Of a stretch of 64,000 nt of DNA, positions 8,315-17,300 are shown in pieces. The notes beneath the pieces were generated by a model. It saw only the letters and a program-made list of their open reading frames with translations, made no database searches and was not told the origin of the DNA. Origin of the DNA: Clostridia bacterium (GTDB lineage: Bacteria > Bacillota > Clostridia > Christensenellales > Aristaeellaceae); NCBI GenBank assembly GCA_017429265.1, contig JAFRPG010000029.1, positions 51,197 to 115,196 on the forward strand. Direction: 5' to 3'. The position numbers and the translations under genes are program-made. The stretch's first letter is position 1, and each line of letters starts with the position of its first letter.

Positions 8315-9022
8315 ATGACCGCAATGATCCGAAGAAATCTGTGCATCGGTGCCGTGCTGGCGCTGGCGCTTTCGCTTTCCCTTCTCACGGCCTGCGCGGA
8401 TACGCCGGCGGCGGGTGACATCATCACCTTCGGGCGCTATGAGCAGGACAACGATCCGTCCGACGGCCCGGAGCCGATCGAATGGATCGTGCTGGCGGTC
8501 GATGAGACGGCGGGGCGCGCGCTGGTGCTCAGCCGCCATGGACTGGACGCGCTGCCGTACAACACGGAGCAGACGGACGCATCCTGGGAGACCTGCACCC
8601 TGCGGGCGTGGCTGAACGGGGAATTCCTCACCGGCGCTTTCACCGGGGAGGAGCAGGCCGCTGTCCTCGAAACCGCGGTGGACAACAGCGCCGGACAGGA
8701 TCCCTGGAAGAGAGACGGAGCGGATACGCTGGACCGGGTCTTCCTGCTGAGCTGGCCGGAGAGCCGTATGTATTTCGCGGCAAAGGAAGACACGCTGTGT
8801 GCGCCGACCGACCATGCCGCCGCGCAGGGGGCGTACCTGTCCAAGACTGTCAGTGTCGGCGGCCGGGCGGCCGGAGTGTGGTGGTTCCGCACACCCGCGG
8901 CCGGCGATCAGAGCGCCTTCGGGGTGCCGGACAACGCCGACTGGGGCTACAACGGGGTGAGCACCGCCTTCGTCTGCGTGCGCCCCGCCCTCTGGCTCGA
9001 CCTGAACGCGGGGATCTTCTGA
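8315..9022 (+). CDS. Lipoprotein with a DUF6273-type domain
   Basis: A 235-residue predicted exported lipoprotein: a basic start (MIRRN), a hydrophobic stretch, then LLTAC as lipobox with the acylated cysteine around residue 28. The mature part carries the sequence pattern of the DUF6273 family: [32 protein letters not shown] and LRAWLNGEF, ending in a tryptophan-rich [12 protein letters not shown] block. The family's function is unknown; it is common as a surface or repeat-associated module in Clostridia. The start at 8315 follows GGGAGG. It is inserted between hisF and hisC without an obvious link to histidine synthesis. Confidence 0.82.
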   Translation: MTAMIRRNLCIGAVLALALSLSLLTACADTPAAGDIITFGRYEQDNDPSDGPEPIEWIVLAVDETAGRALVLSRHGLDALPYNTEQTDASWETCTLRAWLNGEFLTGAFTGEEQAAVLETAVDNSAGQDPWKRDGADTLDRVFLLSWPESRMYFAAKEDTLCAPTDHAAAQGAYLSKTVSVGGRAAGVWWFRTPAAGDQSAFGVPDNADWGYNGVSTAFVCVRPALWLDLNAGIF

Positions 9023-9054
9023 TCCCGCACCCTGCCTGTCCGAAAGGAGAACCC

Positions 9055-10122
9055 ATGCCGTACGAAAGCCGACTCGCCCTGTCCCTCTCCCCCTATGTGG
9101 CCGGGGAGCAGCCGAAGGGGCGCACATTCATCAAGCTGAACACCAACGAGAACCCTTACGCGCCCTCCCCGCGCGTGGCGGAGGCGATCGACGGGCTGGC
9201 TGACAGCCTGCGCCTGTATCCTGACATGGATGCGACCGCACTGCGGGAGGCCATCGCGAAGGTCAACGGGATCCCGGCGGACCGGGTCTTCTGCGGCAAC
9301 GGGTCGGATGAGGTGCTGGCCTTCGCCTTCGCAGCGTTTTTCGCCGGGAAGCGGCTGCTTGCGCCGGACATCACCTACAGCTTCTACCCCGTGTATGCCC
9401 AGCTCTTCGGCGTGGACTATGAGACTGTGCCGCTGCGGGAGGACTACACCGTCGACGCGGACGGCCTGATGCGGGGCAGTCCGGTCGCCCTGGCCAACCC
9501 CAACGCGCCGACGGGGATCTTCCTGCCGATTTCCGGGATCCGCCGTCTGGCGGAGCACTGCCGTGAGCATGGGGCTGTCCTGCTCGTGGACGAGGCCTAC
9601 GCGGCCTTCGCCCCGGAGAACGCCCTGCCGCTGGTGGAGGAGTTCGACAACCTGCTGATCATCCGCACCTTCTCCAAGAGCCACGCCCTGGCCGGGATGC
9701 GGGTGGGCTATGCGATCGCGCAGCCCGGGCTGATCGAAGGACTGCGCCGCGTGCGCGATTCCTTCAACAGCTACCCCGTCGACCGCCTGGCCCAGGCCGC
9801 GGCGAGAGCGGCCGTTCTCGACACCGCTTATACGGCGGAGTCCGTTCGCCGCGTCGTCGCCGCGCGCGACAAGTGCCGCGGGGCCCTGCTGGCCGCCGGG
9901 ATCGATGTCCTGCCCTCCGCGACCAACTTCCTCTTCGTCCGCGTGAAGGGGGAGGACGCCGCTCCCGTTCAGCAGGCTCTCCGAGGAGAGGGCATCCTGG
10001 TGCGGCATTTTTCGGCGCCCAGGCTGAAGCCCTGGCTCCGCGTGACCGTGGGCACGGAGGCGGACATGGACAAGGTGACGGAAGCGCTGATCCGCCTGAT
10101 CGGACAGTACGCGGAAGCGTGA
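9055..10122 (+). CDS. hisC: Histidinol-phosphate aminotransferase
   Basis: HisC converts imidazole acetol phosphate to histidinol phosphate using glutamate and PLP. The 355-residue protein is a fold-type I aminotransferase: KLNTNENPYAPSP near the N-terminus, FCGNGSDEV for the PLP phosphate, ANPNAPTG, VDEAYAAFA, and the Schiff-base lysine in RTFSKSHALAGMRVG. The ATG at 9055 follows AAAGGAG. It shares the apparent transcription unit with hisH and hisF; the other his genes are not in the window. Class members sometimes also act on aromatic keto acids, so some substrate overlap is possible. Confidence 0.94.
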   Translation: MPYESRLALSLSPYVAGEQPKGRTFIKLNTNENPYAPSPRVAEAIDGLADSLRLYPDMDATALREAIAKVNGIPADRVFCGNGSDEVLAFAFAAFFAGKRLLAPDITYSFYPVYAQLFGVDYETVPLREDYTVDADGLMRGSPVALANPNAPTGIFLPISGIRRLAEHCREHGAVLLVDEAYAAFAPENALPLVEEFDNLLIIRTFSKSHALAGMRVGYAIAQPGLIEGLRRVRDSFNSYPVDRLAQAAARAAVLDTAYTAESVRRVVAARDKCRGALLAAGIDVLPSATNFLFVRVKGEDAAPVQQALRGEGILVRHFSAPRLKPWLRVTVGTEADMDKVTEALIRLIGQYAEA

Positions 10123-10155
10123 TCCCATATCGGAAATGAAAGGAGATGACGGCCG

Positions 10156-13100
10156 GTGGCGTTTACCCATCTGCATCTGCACACGGAATACTCCCTGCTC
10201 GACGGCGCCTGCCGGATCTCCGGGCTGACGAAGCGCCTGCAGGAACTCGGCATGGACAGCTGCGCCATCACGGATCACGGCGTCCTGTACGGGGCGATCG
10301 ACTTCTACGAGGCCATGAAGGGTGCGGGCATCAAGCCCATCATCGGCTGCGAGGCCTATGTCTGCCGGGATCATCTCGACCGCTCCGCGGCGGGCCGCGA
10401 GATGAGCCACCTGATCCTCCTGTGCGAGAACGAGACCGGCTGGCGCAACCTGTGCCGGCTCGACAGCGAGGCTTTCATCAACGGATACTATTACCGGCCG
10501 CGCATGGACTATCAGATGCTCCGCGAGCACCATGAGGGTCTCATCGCCCTGTCCGCATGCCTCTCCGGCGACCTGCCGAAGCTCCTGCTCCAGGGCCGCT
10601 ACGATGACGCGGCGGCCTATGTGCGCATGATGCAGGACATCTTCGGGCCGGAGAACTTTTTCATCGAGCTGATGGATCACGGCATCCGCGAGGAGAAGAC
10701 TGTCCTGCCGCGCCTGATCTCCCTAGCCCGGGAGATGAACGTCCCCATGGTGGCCACCAACGACTGCCACTATCTCCTGGAGGAGGACGCACCGGCCCAG
10801 GAGGTGCTGATGTGCATCCAGACCGGCAAGACCCTGCAGGACGAGACGCATATGCGCCACGACACCACCAAGCTCTATGTCCGGAGCGAGGCGGAGATGC
10901 GCGAGCTCTTCCCGCAGGTGCCGGAAGCGATCGACAACACCCGTCTCATCGCGGACCGGTGCAACCTGGAGTTCACCTTCGGAGAGCGGAAGATCCCCCG
11001 CTATCCCATCGGGACGGGGGAGACCAGCCTTGAGATGCTGACCCGCCTGTGCCTCGAGGGCATCCGCAAACTCTATCCGGACGCGAAGGAGGGCGACGAG
11101 CCCTACACGCGCCTGCGCTACGAACTGGATACCATCCGGGGCATGGGCTTTGTGGACTACTTCCTGATCGTGTGGGACTTCATCAGCTACGCGCGGTCCA
11201 GGGGCATCATGGTCGGGCCGGGGCGCGGCAGTGCGGCCGGATCGATCGTCAGCTATTCCCTCGGCATCACCTCCCTCGATCCGCTGAAGTACCAGCTGCT
11301 GTTCGAGCGATTCCTGAACCCCGAGCGCGTGTCCATGCCCGATATCGACGTGGACTTCTGCTATGAGCGCCGGCAGGAGGTCATCGACTATGTGGTCCGC
11401 AAATACGGGGCGGACCATGTGAGCCAGATCATCACCTTCGGCACGATGGCAGCGCGGGCTGCCGTACGCGACGTCGGCCGTGTGCTGGGCATGAGCTATC
11501 AGGACACCGACACCGTGGCCAAGGCGGTGCCCTTCGAGCTGGGCATCACCCTCGAGCAGGCGCTGAAGCTGAGCCCCCAGCTCTACGCGATGGACGCGGA
11601 AAACCCGGACGTCCACCGCCTGCTGGACATGGCGCGCACCCTCGAGGGCATGCCGCGCAATGCCTCCACCCACGCCGCCGGCGTCCTGATCACGGACAGG
11701 CCGGTGACGGACTACGTGCCCCTGCAGCGCAACGACGAGGTGATCACCACCCAGTTCGGCAAGGACACGATCGAGCACCTGGGCCTGCTCAAGATGGACT
11801 TCCTCGGCCTGCGCACGCTGACCGTGATCCGCGACGCCCTCGACATGATGCGCGAGCTCGAGGGCGTGGACATGAAGCCCGAGGACATCCCCCTCGACGA
11901 TCCGGAGGTCTACGCCATGATCTCGGAGGGCGAGACGGACGGCGTTTTCCAGCTGGAGGGCAGCGGCATGCGCACCTTCCTGATGCAGATGAAGCCCGGC
12001 AGCTTCGAGGACATCATCGCCGCGATCTCTCTCTATCGCCCGGGCCCGATGGAGTCGATCCCGCGCTATATCGCCGGCAAGCAGAACCCCGGCAGCGTCT
12101 CCTACACGACGGAAAAGCTCCGCCCCATCCTCGATGTGACCTACGGCTGCATGGTCTACCAGGAGCAGGTCATGCAGATCGTCCGCGATCTGGCCGGGTA
12201 TTCCTACGGCCGGTCGGACCTGGTGCGCCGCGCGATGGCGAAAAAGAAGCACAAGGTGATGGAGGAGGAGCGGGAGTACTTCGTCCACGGGCAGACGGAC
12301 AGCGAGGGCAACGTCGTGATCCCCGGCTGCGTGCGCAACGGCGTGCCGGAGAACGTCGCCAACGCGATCTACGACGAGATGATCTCCTTCGCATCCTATG
12401 CCTTCAACAAGTCGCACGCCGCCGCCTACGCCGTGGTCGCCGCCCAGACGGGCTGGCTGAAGCGCCACTACCCGGTCTGCTTCATGGCCGCCATCATCAA
12501 CAGCGTCTACGGCAACAGCGGCAAGGTGTCCGCCTACATCCAGTACTGCCGTGCGCACGGCATCCCCGTCCTGCCGCCGGACATCAACCGCTCGGGCTGG
12601 AAGTTCTCCGCGGAGCGCCAGGCGGACGGCAGAGGGGCGATCCTTTTCGGCCTCGGCGCGGTCAAGACCGTGGGCGAGGGCGCCGTGGAGGCCATCGTCC
12701 GCGAGCGCCGCAGCGGCGGACCGTACCGCGACATCTTCGACTTCTGCGCCCGCATCGACACCTCCGCCTGCAGCAAGCGCGTGGTGGAGAGCCTGATCCG
12801 GGCAGGCGCATTCGACGCCTTCGGCAGCAACCGGCCCTCCCAGCTCTCCGTCTACGAGGCGGAGCTCGACGCCAACGCGAAGAAGCGCAAGGCGAGCGTG
12901 GACGGGCAGCTTTCCCTCTTTGACCTGACGACGGAGAGCGGCGAGCGCGCCATCGAATCCCCGCACGTGCTGCCGAACCTGCCGGACTACCCGACCCGCT
13001 ACCGCCTCGCCCAGGAGAAGGAGATGACCGGCGTCTACATCACCGGGCACCCGCTGGACGATTTCCGGGAGATGCTGGATACCCTGCGCTTCTCCACCGC

Positions 13101-13713
13101 GGACCTGGCGGACCTTGAGGATCGCCCGGACGGCGGGATGAGCCTCGACGGCCGCAGCGTGGACATGGGCGGCATCCTGACCGAGGTCAAGGGCAAGGCC
13201 ACGAAGAAGGGCGCGTACATGGGCTTCCTCACGCTGGAAGACCTGTCCGGGCAGATCGAGTGTCTTGTCTTCCCCAAGGTGTTTGAGAAGTATCAGGGCA
13301 TGCTGAAGACCGACGACGTGGTCGTCGTGTCGGGCAAGCTGTCCATCCGCGAGGAGGAGAGTCCTAAGCTGCTGGTGGACCGCGTGACGCCGATCGACCA
13401 GTGGAAGACGGGCACCTCGCAGCCGCCGCAGAAGCGCGTGAAGGAGGAGCCGGCGATCAGCGACGCGAAACTCGCGTCCATCAGCCCGCGCAAGCTTTAC
13501 GTGCGCCTGGAGAGGAGCCGGATGGAGGAATGCATGGGCCTGGCCCGCGGCCACCGCGGCACGGTGCCGGTCTACCTGCACATCCCGGCGGAGAAGCTGA
13601 CCTTCCTGGCCCCGATCGGGTCGTGGTGCAGCGGAGACGACGAGTGCGTCCGCGCGATGAGCGAAGCCTTCGGGCAGGAGAACGTAAAGCTGACGGAGGC
13701 CAGAAGCGTATGA
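10156..13713 (+). CDS. dnaE: DNA polymerase III alpha subunit
   Basis: The replicative C-family polymerase of the DnaE1 type, 1185 residues. Domains in order: N-terminal PHP domain beginning FTHLHLHTEYSLLDG with its metal-site histidines; palm with the catalytic aspartates in PDIDVDFCYERR near residue 395; fingers with GPGRGSAAGS; helix-hairpin-helix region; and a C-terminal OB fold (VDMGGILTEVKGKATKKG) near residue 1010. No exonuclease insert is present, unlike PolC. The GTG at 10156 lies after AAAGGAG and gives the standard start. It shares a 4-base ATGA overlap with the next gene. Confidence 0.97.
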   Translation: MAFTHLHLHTEYSLLDGACRISGLTKRLQELGMDSCAITDHGVLYGAIDFYEAMKGAGIKPIIGCEAYVCRDHLDRSAAGREMSHLILLCENETGWRNLCRLDSEAFINGYYYRPRMDYQMLREHHEGLIALSACLSGDLPKLLLQGRYDDAAAYVRMMQDIFGPENFFIELMDHGIREEKTVLPRLISLAREMNVPMVATNDCHYLLEEDAPAQEVLMCIQTGKTLQDETHMRHDTTKLYVRSEAEMRELFPQVPEAIDNTRLIADRCNLEFTFGERKIPRYPIGTGETSLEMLTRLCLEGIRKLYPDAKEGDEPYTRLRYELDTIRGMGFVDYFLIVWDFISYARSRGIMVGPGRGSAAGSIVSYSLGITSLDPLKYQLLFERFLNPERVSMPDIDVDFCYERRQEVIDYVVRKYGADHVSQIITFGTMAARAAVRDVGRVLGMSYQDTDTVAKAVPFELGITLEQALKLSPQLYAMDAENPDVHRLLDMARTLEGMPRNASTHAAGVLITDRPVTDYVPLQRNDEVITTQFGKDTIEHLGLLKMDFLGLRTLTVIRDALDMMRELEGVDMKPEDIPLDDPEVYAMISEGETDGVFQLEGSGMRTFLMQMKPGSFEDIIAAISLYRPGPMESIPRYIAGKQNPGSVSYTTEKLRPILDVTYGCMVYQEQVMQIVRDLAGYSYGRSDLVRRAMAKKKHKVMEEEREYFVHGQTDSEGNVVIPGCVRNGVPENVANAIYDEMISFASYAFNKSHAAAYAVVAAQTGWLKRHYPVCFMAAIINSVYGNSGKVSAYIQYCRAHGIPVLPPDINRSGWKFSAERQADGRGAILFGLGAVKTVGEGAVEAIVRERRSGGPYRDIFDFCARIDTSACSKRVVESLIRAGAFDAFGSNRPSQLSVYEAELDANAKKRKASVDGQLSLFDLTTESGERAIESPHVLPNLPDYPTRYRLAQEKEMTGVYITGHPLDDFREMLDTLRFSTADLADLEDRPDGGMSLDGRSVDMGGILTEVKGKATKKGAYMGFLTLEDLSGQIECLVFPKVFEKYQGMLKTDDVVVVSGKLSIREEESPKLLVDRVTPIDQWKTGTSQPPQKRVKEEPAISDAKLASISPRKLYVRLERSRMEECMGLARGHRGTVPVYLHIPAEKLTFLAPIGSWCSGDDECVRAMSEAFGQENVKLTEARSV

Positions 13714-14354
13714 AACGGCTGATCATCTTTGACTGGGACGGAACGCTGGCCGACAGCATGGACATGTGTGTGGCCGGGATCGCCGGCGCGCTGGAGCGCA
13801 TGGGCCTGCCCCCGGCGCCGCGGGAGCGGATGATGGCCTGCAACGGTCCGCTGTACGAGGACTCGGCGGAGATCATGGGCATCGAACCCGCGCGCCGGCA
13901 GGAATTCCTGCGGCTGCGCACCGAGTGTGAGGACGCCGCCATCCCGACCCACCAGAAGCTTTTCCCGGGCGTCCGGGAGATGCTGGCGGAACTGAAGGAT
14001 AGCGGCGCCGTGCTGGCCATCGCGTCCAACGGGCGTCCCGAATACCTCGCGGCGTCCCTGCGGCTGCTCGGCCTGGAGGGTGTCTTCACGGCGGTGCAGG
14101 GGCGCGTGCAGGGCAAGGTCAAGTCCGAACTGATCCAAATGCTCCTGGACAACCTGCGCCCGGACGCCGCCTGCGTGGTCGGCGATGCGCTGGGGGACCT
14201 GCGGGCCGCCCACGCCTGCGGGCTGCCGGCGCTCTTCGTGAGCTACGGGTACCACAAGCCGGACGATTGGAAAGAGGCGGACGAGGTCGCGGACACCGCG
14301 GCGGAGATCCCCGCGGCGGCGCTTGCCCTTGCGCGGCGGCCGAAAATGATGTAG
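13710..14354 (+). CDS. HAD-superfamily phosphatase
   Basis: A 214-residue haloacid-dehalogenase-type hydrolase resembling phosphoglycolate phosphatase/PpaX. Motif I is FDWDGTLADS with the nucleophile and acid aspartates; motif II is AIASNGR; the lysine of motif III is in QGKVKSE; motif IV is VVGDALGDLRAA. A helical cap lies between motifs I and II. The substrate cannot be told: phosphoglycolate or pyrophosphate are possible for this type. Its start overlaps the dnaE stop (ATGA), so translation is probably coupled. Confidence 0.88.
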   Translation: MKRLIIFDWDGTLADSMDMCVAGIAGALERMGLPPAPRERMMACNGPLYEDSAEIMGIEPARRQEFLRLRTECEDAAIPTHQKLFPGVREMLAELKDSGAVLAIASNGRPEYLAASLRLLGLEGVFTAVQGRVQGKVKSELIQMLLDNLRPDAACVVGDALGDLRAAHACGLPALFVSYGYHKPDDWKEADEVADTAAEIPAAALALARRPKMM

Positions 14355-14388
14355 AATTCAGGCGGAATCGGAAGGGGAGGCTTCACGT

Positions 14389-15135
14389 ATGAGCAGTGAA
14401 TCCAAAAACAGGGAAGAGCAGCGCCGGGAACTCAACGGCGTGGAGTATTTTGACCGCGGCATCCTCGAGGGCCGCGACGGCATGAAGTATCAGCGCTTCG
14501 CCATCCACACCCACTTCATCGAGGTCGGCGAGGATCAGGCGGAGCTCGTGAAGCGCTATGTCCTGCCGCTGTATCAGAAGGGGGACGTCCTCTCCTTCGG
14601 CGCGAAGGTGATGGCGATGTGCACGAAGAACGTGGTCACCAAGGAGGAGTGCACGCCCGGCTTCTGGGCGAAGCTCCTGTCGAAGCGCGCCTCCGAGACC
14701 GTTGCGGGCGTGGGTGTCCACGAGCCCTACAAGATGCAGCTCGCCATCAAGATGGTCGGCCTGCCCAGGGTGCTCTGGGCCTCCGTGGCCTCCGCGGTGA
14801 CGAAGCCCTTCGGCAAGAAAGGCGTGTTCTGGAAGATCGTGGGACCGGAGGTGGCAGGCATCGACGGCTTCTACTACCGCTCCTCCTTCGAGCGCTACAA
14901 GGAGATCGCCCTGATCAACAACGACAACCCGGTGGAGCTCTGCGACGCCCTCGAGAAGGCGACCGGTGTGCCCACCGTGCTGATGGACGCCAACGACATC
15001 GACCGGAACCAGCTCGGCAAGGGAACCGGCTTCCCGCTGACCGACGACCAGATCCAGGACGCGATGAAGGACAACCCGTCCGGCCAGGGCGATGAGCTGA
15101 CGCCCTTCATCCTGATCCGCCCCCTGAAGGACTGA
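14389..15135 (+). CDS. Coenzyme F420-0:glutamate ligase-like protein
   Basis: A 248-residue soluble protein resembling the CofE/FbiB-type F420 ligase domain. Matching features, in order: IHTHFIEVGEDQAELV, LYQKGDVLSFGAKVMA, a VGVHEPYKMQLAI block, a GVFWKIVGPEVAGIDG block, and VLMDANDIDRNQLGKG, which corresponds to the acidic, metal-binding DANDxxxxxLG region. CofE adds glutamate to F420-0 with GTP; many Clostridia that do not make F420 carry such homologues, so the substrate here is unknown. A GGGGAGG ribosome site precedes the ATG at 14389. No F420 synthesis genes are visible nearby. Confidence 0.72.
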   Translation: MSSESKNREEQRRELNGVEYFDRGILEGRDGMKYQRFAIHTHFIEVGEDQAELVKRYVLPLYQKGDVLSFGAKVMAMCTKNVVTKEECTPGFWAKLLSKRASETVAGVGVHEPYKMQLAIKMVGLPRVLWASVASAVTKPFGKKGVFWKIVGPEVAGIDGFYYRSSFERYKEIALINNDNPVELCDALEKATGVPTVLMDANDIDRNQLGKGTGFPLTDDQIQDAMKDNPSGQGDELTPFILIRPLKD

Positions 15136-15154
15136 GTGCGGAGGAGGAACGGTC

Positions 15155-15610
15155 ATGAAAATGATCGACCTGACATGCCCGAACTGCGGAGCGTCGCTGA
15201 ACATCGGGGAGGGCATGGAGAAGGTTTTCTGCATGCACTGCGGACACCAGCTGCTCATCGACGGCGGCAAGATCCGCGCGGACAGCGGCAGCTTCCGACA
15301 GGCGGGCTACGAGTTTGAGCGCGGGCGGATGCAGGCCCGGGCCGAGGGCATGCAGCCGGCCCTGCCGGTCGCGGTGCCGAAGGACAATCCGCGGGAAAGG
15401 CATCTGAACAGGGTGCACCGCTTGCTGCTCTTCCTGGCCTCGACCATCGTGTTCTTCCTCGGCCTGACGGTGATGGAGAAGTGGCTGACGATCACCCTGT
15501 GCGCCGCGATCCTCATCACGGCCGTGGCCGACCGCAGGATCAACTTCCTCGTCCGCATCCTGGTGATCCCGGCGATGCTGCTGATCCTCCTGACCAGCGC
15601 GCTGAGATGA
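15155..15610 (+). CDS. Small zinc-ribbon membrane protein
   Basis: A 151-residue protein with an N-terminal zinc ribbon (CPNCG at residue 7, CMHCG at about residue 25) and two hydrophobic segments in the C-terminal half (about residues 91-107 and 110-150, the latter possibly a hairpin). A linker rich in charged residues separates them. No family is recognised beyond zinc_ribbon-type proteins. It lies 19 bases after the F420-ligase-like gene and 19 before ybaK, so it is probably cotranscribed with both. Confidence 0.7.
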   Translation: MKMIDLTCPNCGASLNIGEGMEKVFCMHCGHQLLIDGGKIRADSGSFRQAGYEFERGRMQARAEGMQPALPVAVPKDNPRERHLNRVHRLLLFLASTIVFFLGLTVMEKWLTITLCAAILITAVADRRINFLVRILVIPAMLLILLTSALR

Positions 15611-15629
15611 GACGGAAGGAGGGTGCGCG

Positions 15630-16115
15630 ATGGCCAAAGCGATCAAAACCAATGTCCTGCGCCATCTCGACGCCGCGGGCGTCGCCTACGAGACCCGGGA
15701 GTACCCGGTCGGCGAGGAGCATTTCGACGGGAAGCAGGTCGCGGAGCTGACGGGCCTTGACCCGGATACGGTGTACAAGACACTCGTCCTCCTCGGCGAT
15801 GGCAGCCGGCCGCTGGTCTGCGTGATCCCGGTGATGCGGGAACTGGACCTGAAGGCGGTCGCCCGGGCCACGGGGAACAAAAGCGTCGCCATGCTGCCGC
15901 AGAAGGACCTGCTGGGCCTGACCGGCTACATCCGGGGCGGCTGCAGCCCGATCGGCATGAAGAAGCGCTTCCCGACCTATCTGGAGGAGGAAGCGCAGCT
16001 TTTGCCGCGGATCAGCGTCTCGGCCGGCATCCGGGGCTGTCAGGTGATCCTCCCCGTGGAAGCCCTGATCCGGGAGACCGGCGCCGTCTGCGCATCCCTG
16101 TGCAGGCAGGACTGA
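15630..16115 (+). CDS. ybaK: Cys-tRNA(Pro)/Cys-tRNA(Cys) deacylase, YbaK type
   Basis: YbaK hydrolyses cysteine wrongly attached to tRNA-Pro by ProRS. The 161-residue protein fits the family in length and sequence: it starts KAIKTNVLRHLDAAGVAYE, and has DTVYKTLVLLGD with the conserved catalytic-site lysine, DLKAVARATGNKSVAM and GYIRGGCSPIGMKKRFP. It is the last gene before a terminator at 16127-16158 and so seems to close the long unit that begins with purA. Confidence 0.92.
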   Translation: MAKAIKTNVLRHLDAAGVAYETREYPVGEEHFDGKQVAELTGLDPDTVYKTLVLLGDGSRPLVCVIPVMRELDLKAVARATGNKSVAMLPQKDLLGLTGYIRGGCSPIGMKKRFPTYLEEEAQLLPRISVSAGIRGCQVILPVEALIRETGAVCASLCRQD

Positions 16116-16126
16116 ACGGAACATGC

Positions 16127-16158
16127 AAGCCGTCGGCATCGCGTCCGGCGGCTTTTTT
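16127..16158 (+). terminator. Intrinsic terminator after ybaK
   Basis: AAGCCGTCGG pairs with CCGGCGGCTT across an eight-base loop (one internal mismatch), followed by a T-run. It ends the purA-ybaK unit. Confidence 0.8.
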
Positions 16159-16193
16159 GCCGGGGACGGCGTCCGACAAAGCGGCTTTCGCTC

Positions 16194-16222
16194 TTCTCAA
16201 AGGCGCGAAACTATGGTATAAT
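16194..16222 (+). promoter_or_regulatory. Promoter for the glycosyltransferase-glf genes
   Basis: TTCTCA, 17 bases, TATAAT, with a TGG just before the -10 making it an extended -10 promoter. It lies between the ybaK terminator and the glycosyltransferase start at 16276. Confidence 0.75.
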
Positions 16223-16275
16223 CAAGCATGGCCACCCGGATGGGACGGCTTGACACAGACAATGAGGTGAGACGA

Positions 16276-17286
16276 ATGAAACTTCTTTCGATTGCCATTC
16301 CGTCATACAATTCCGAGGCCTATCTCAAGCACGCGGTGGACTCCCTGCTGCCGGGCGGCGATGAGGTGGAGATCCTGATCGTCAACGACGGCTCCAAGGA
16401 CGGCACGGCGGAGATCGCGGACGACTACGAGCGCCGCTATCCCGGGATCGTGCGCGCCGTGCACAAGGAAAACGGCGGTCACGGCGACGCCGTGATGACG
16501 GGGCTCGCGAACGCGACCGGCCTGTACTTCAAGGTCGTGGACTCCGACGACTGGGTCGATGACGAGGCCTATCCCAAGGTCCTGGACTGCCTCCGTGGCT
16601 TTGTGGACGAGCCGATCGATCTTCTGATCAGCAACTACATCTTCGACAAGGTGGGCGTGACGCACAAGAAGGTCATCCACGCCCACGGCGCCCTCCCGAT
16701 CGGACGCATCTTCGGCTGGGAGGAGGCCCGGCACTTCAAAAAGGGCCAGTACCTGATGATGCACTCCATGATCTACCGCACCCAGCTCCTGCGGGACTGC
16801 GGCCTGAGCCTGCCGAAGCACACCTTCTACGTGGACTCCCTCTACTGCTATGTCCCGCTGAAGGACGTGGAGCGGATGTACTACCTTGACGTGGACTTCT
16901 ACCACTACTACATCGGCCGCGATGACCAGTCCGTTCACGAGAGCGTGTTGATCAAACGAATCGACCAGTATCTGCGGGTCAACCGCCTGCTGTACACCTC
17001 GGTCGACCTGAAGACCGTGAAGCAGGAACCGCTGAAGGACTATCTGATCAATTTCCTCGAGATCGTCACGACCATCTCCTCCACGATGTGCATCCTCGAC
17101 GGATCGGATGAGCTGCTGAAGAAGAAGGACGATCTCTGGGCGTTCATCCGCGACTTTGACAGCGACCTCTACGACACGCTCCGGCACCGCTTCCTGGGCC
17201 GGGCCATGCATCTGCCGGGCGCCTGCGGCCACGCCGTGGTGAAGGCGGGGTACAAGATCGCCCACAGGATCTTCGGATTCAACTGA
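16276..17286 (+). CDS. Family 2 glycosyltransferase
   Basis: A 336-residue GT-A fold glycosyltransferase that adds a sugar from a nucleotide-sugar donor, probably to a surface glycan. The N-terminus LSIAIPSYNSEAYL and VNDGSKDGT are the donor-binding signatures; VDSDDWVDD near residue 88 is the metal-binding DxD region. There is no membrane span, so it acts on the cytosolic face. The ATG at 16276 follows GAGGTGAG. The next gene is glf, which makes UDP-galactofuranose, so this enzyme may be a galactofuranosyltransferase or act in the same glycan; that is inferred from position only. Confidence 0.9.
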   Translation: MKLLSIAIPSYNSEAYLKHAVDSLLPGGDEVEILIVNDGSKDGTAEIADDYERRYPGIVRAVHKENGGHGDAVMTGLANATGLYFKVVDSDDWVDDEAYPKVLDCLRGFVDEPIDLLISNYIFDKVGVTHKKVIHAHGALPIGRIFGWEEARHFKKGQYLMMHSMIYRTQLLRDCGLSLPKHTFYVDSLYCYVPLKDVERMYYLDVDFYHYYIGRDDQSVHESVLIKRIDQYLRVNRLLYTSVDLKTVKQEPLKDYLINFLEIVTTISSTMCILDGSDELLKKKDDLWAFIRDFDSDLYDTLRHRFLGRAMHLPGACGHAVVKAGYKIAHRIFGFN

Positions 17287-17300
17287 CGGAGGGCACAGCG

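Noticed and set aside
10723..13581. Very long open frame opposite dnaE
   Set aside because: High GC makes stop codons rare on the opposite strand; the translation is rich in Val, Arg, His and Gly without any domain, and dnaE on the other strand is certain.
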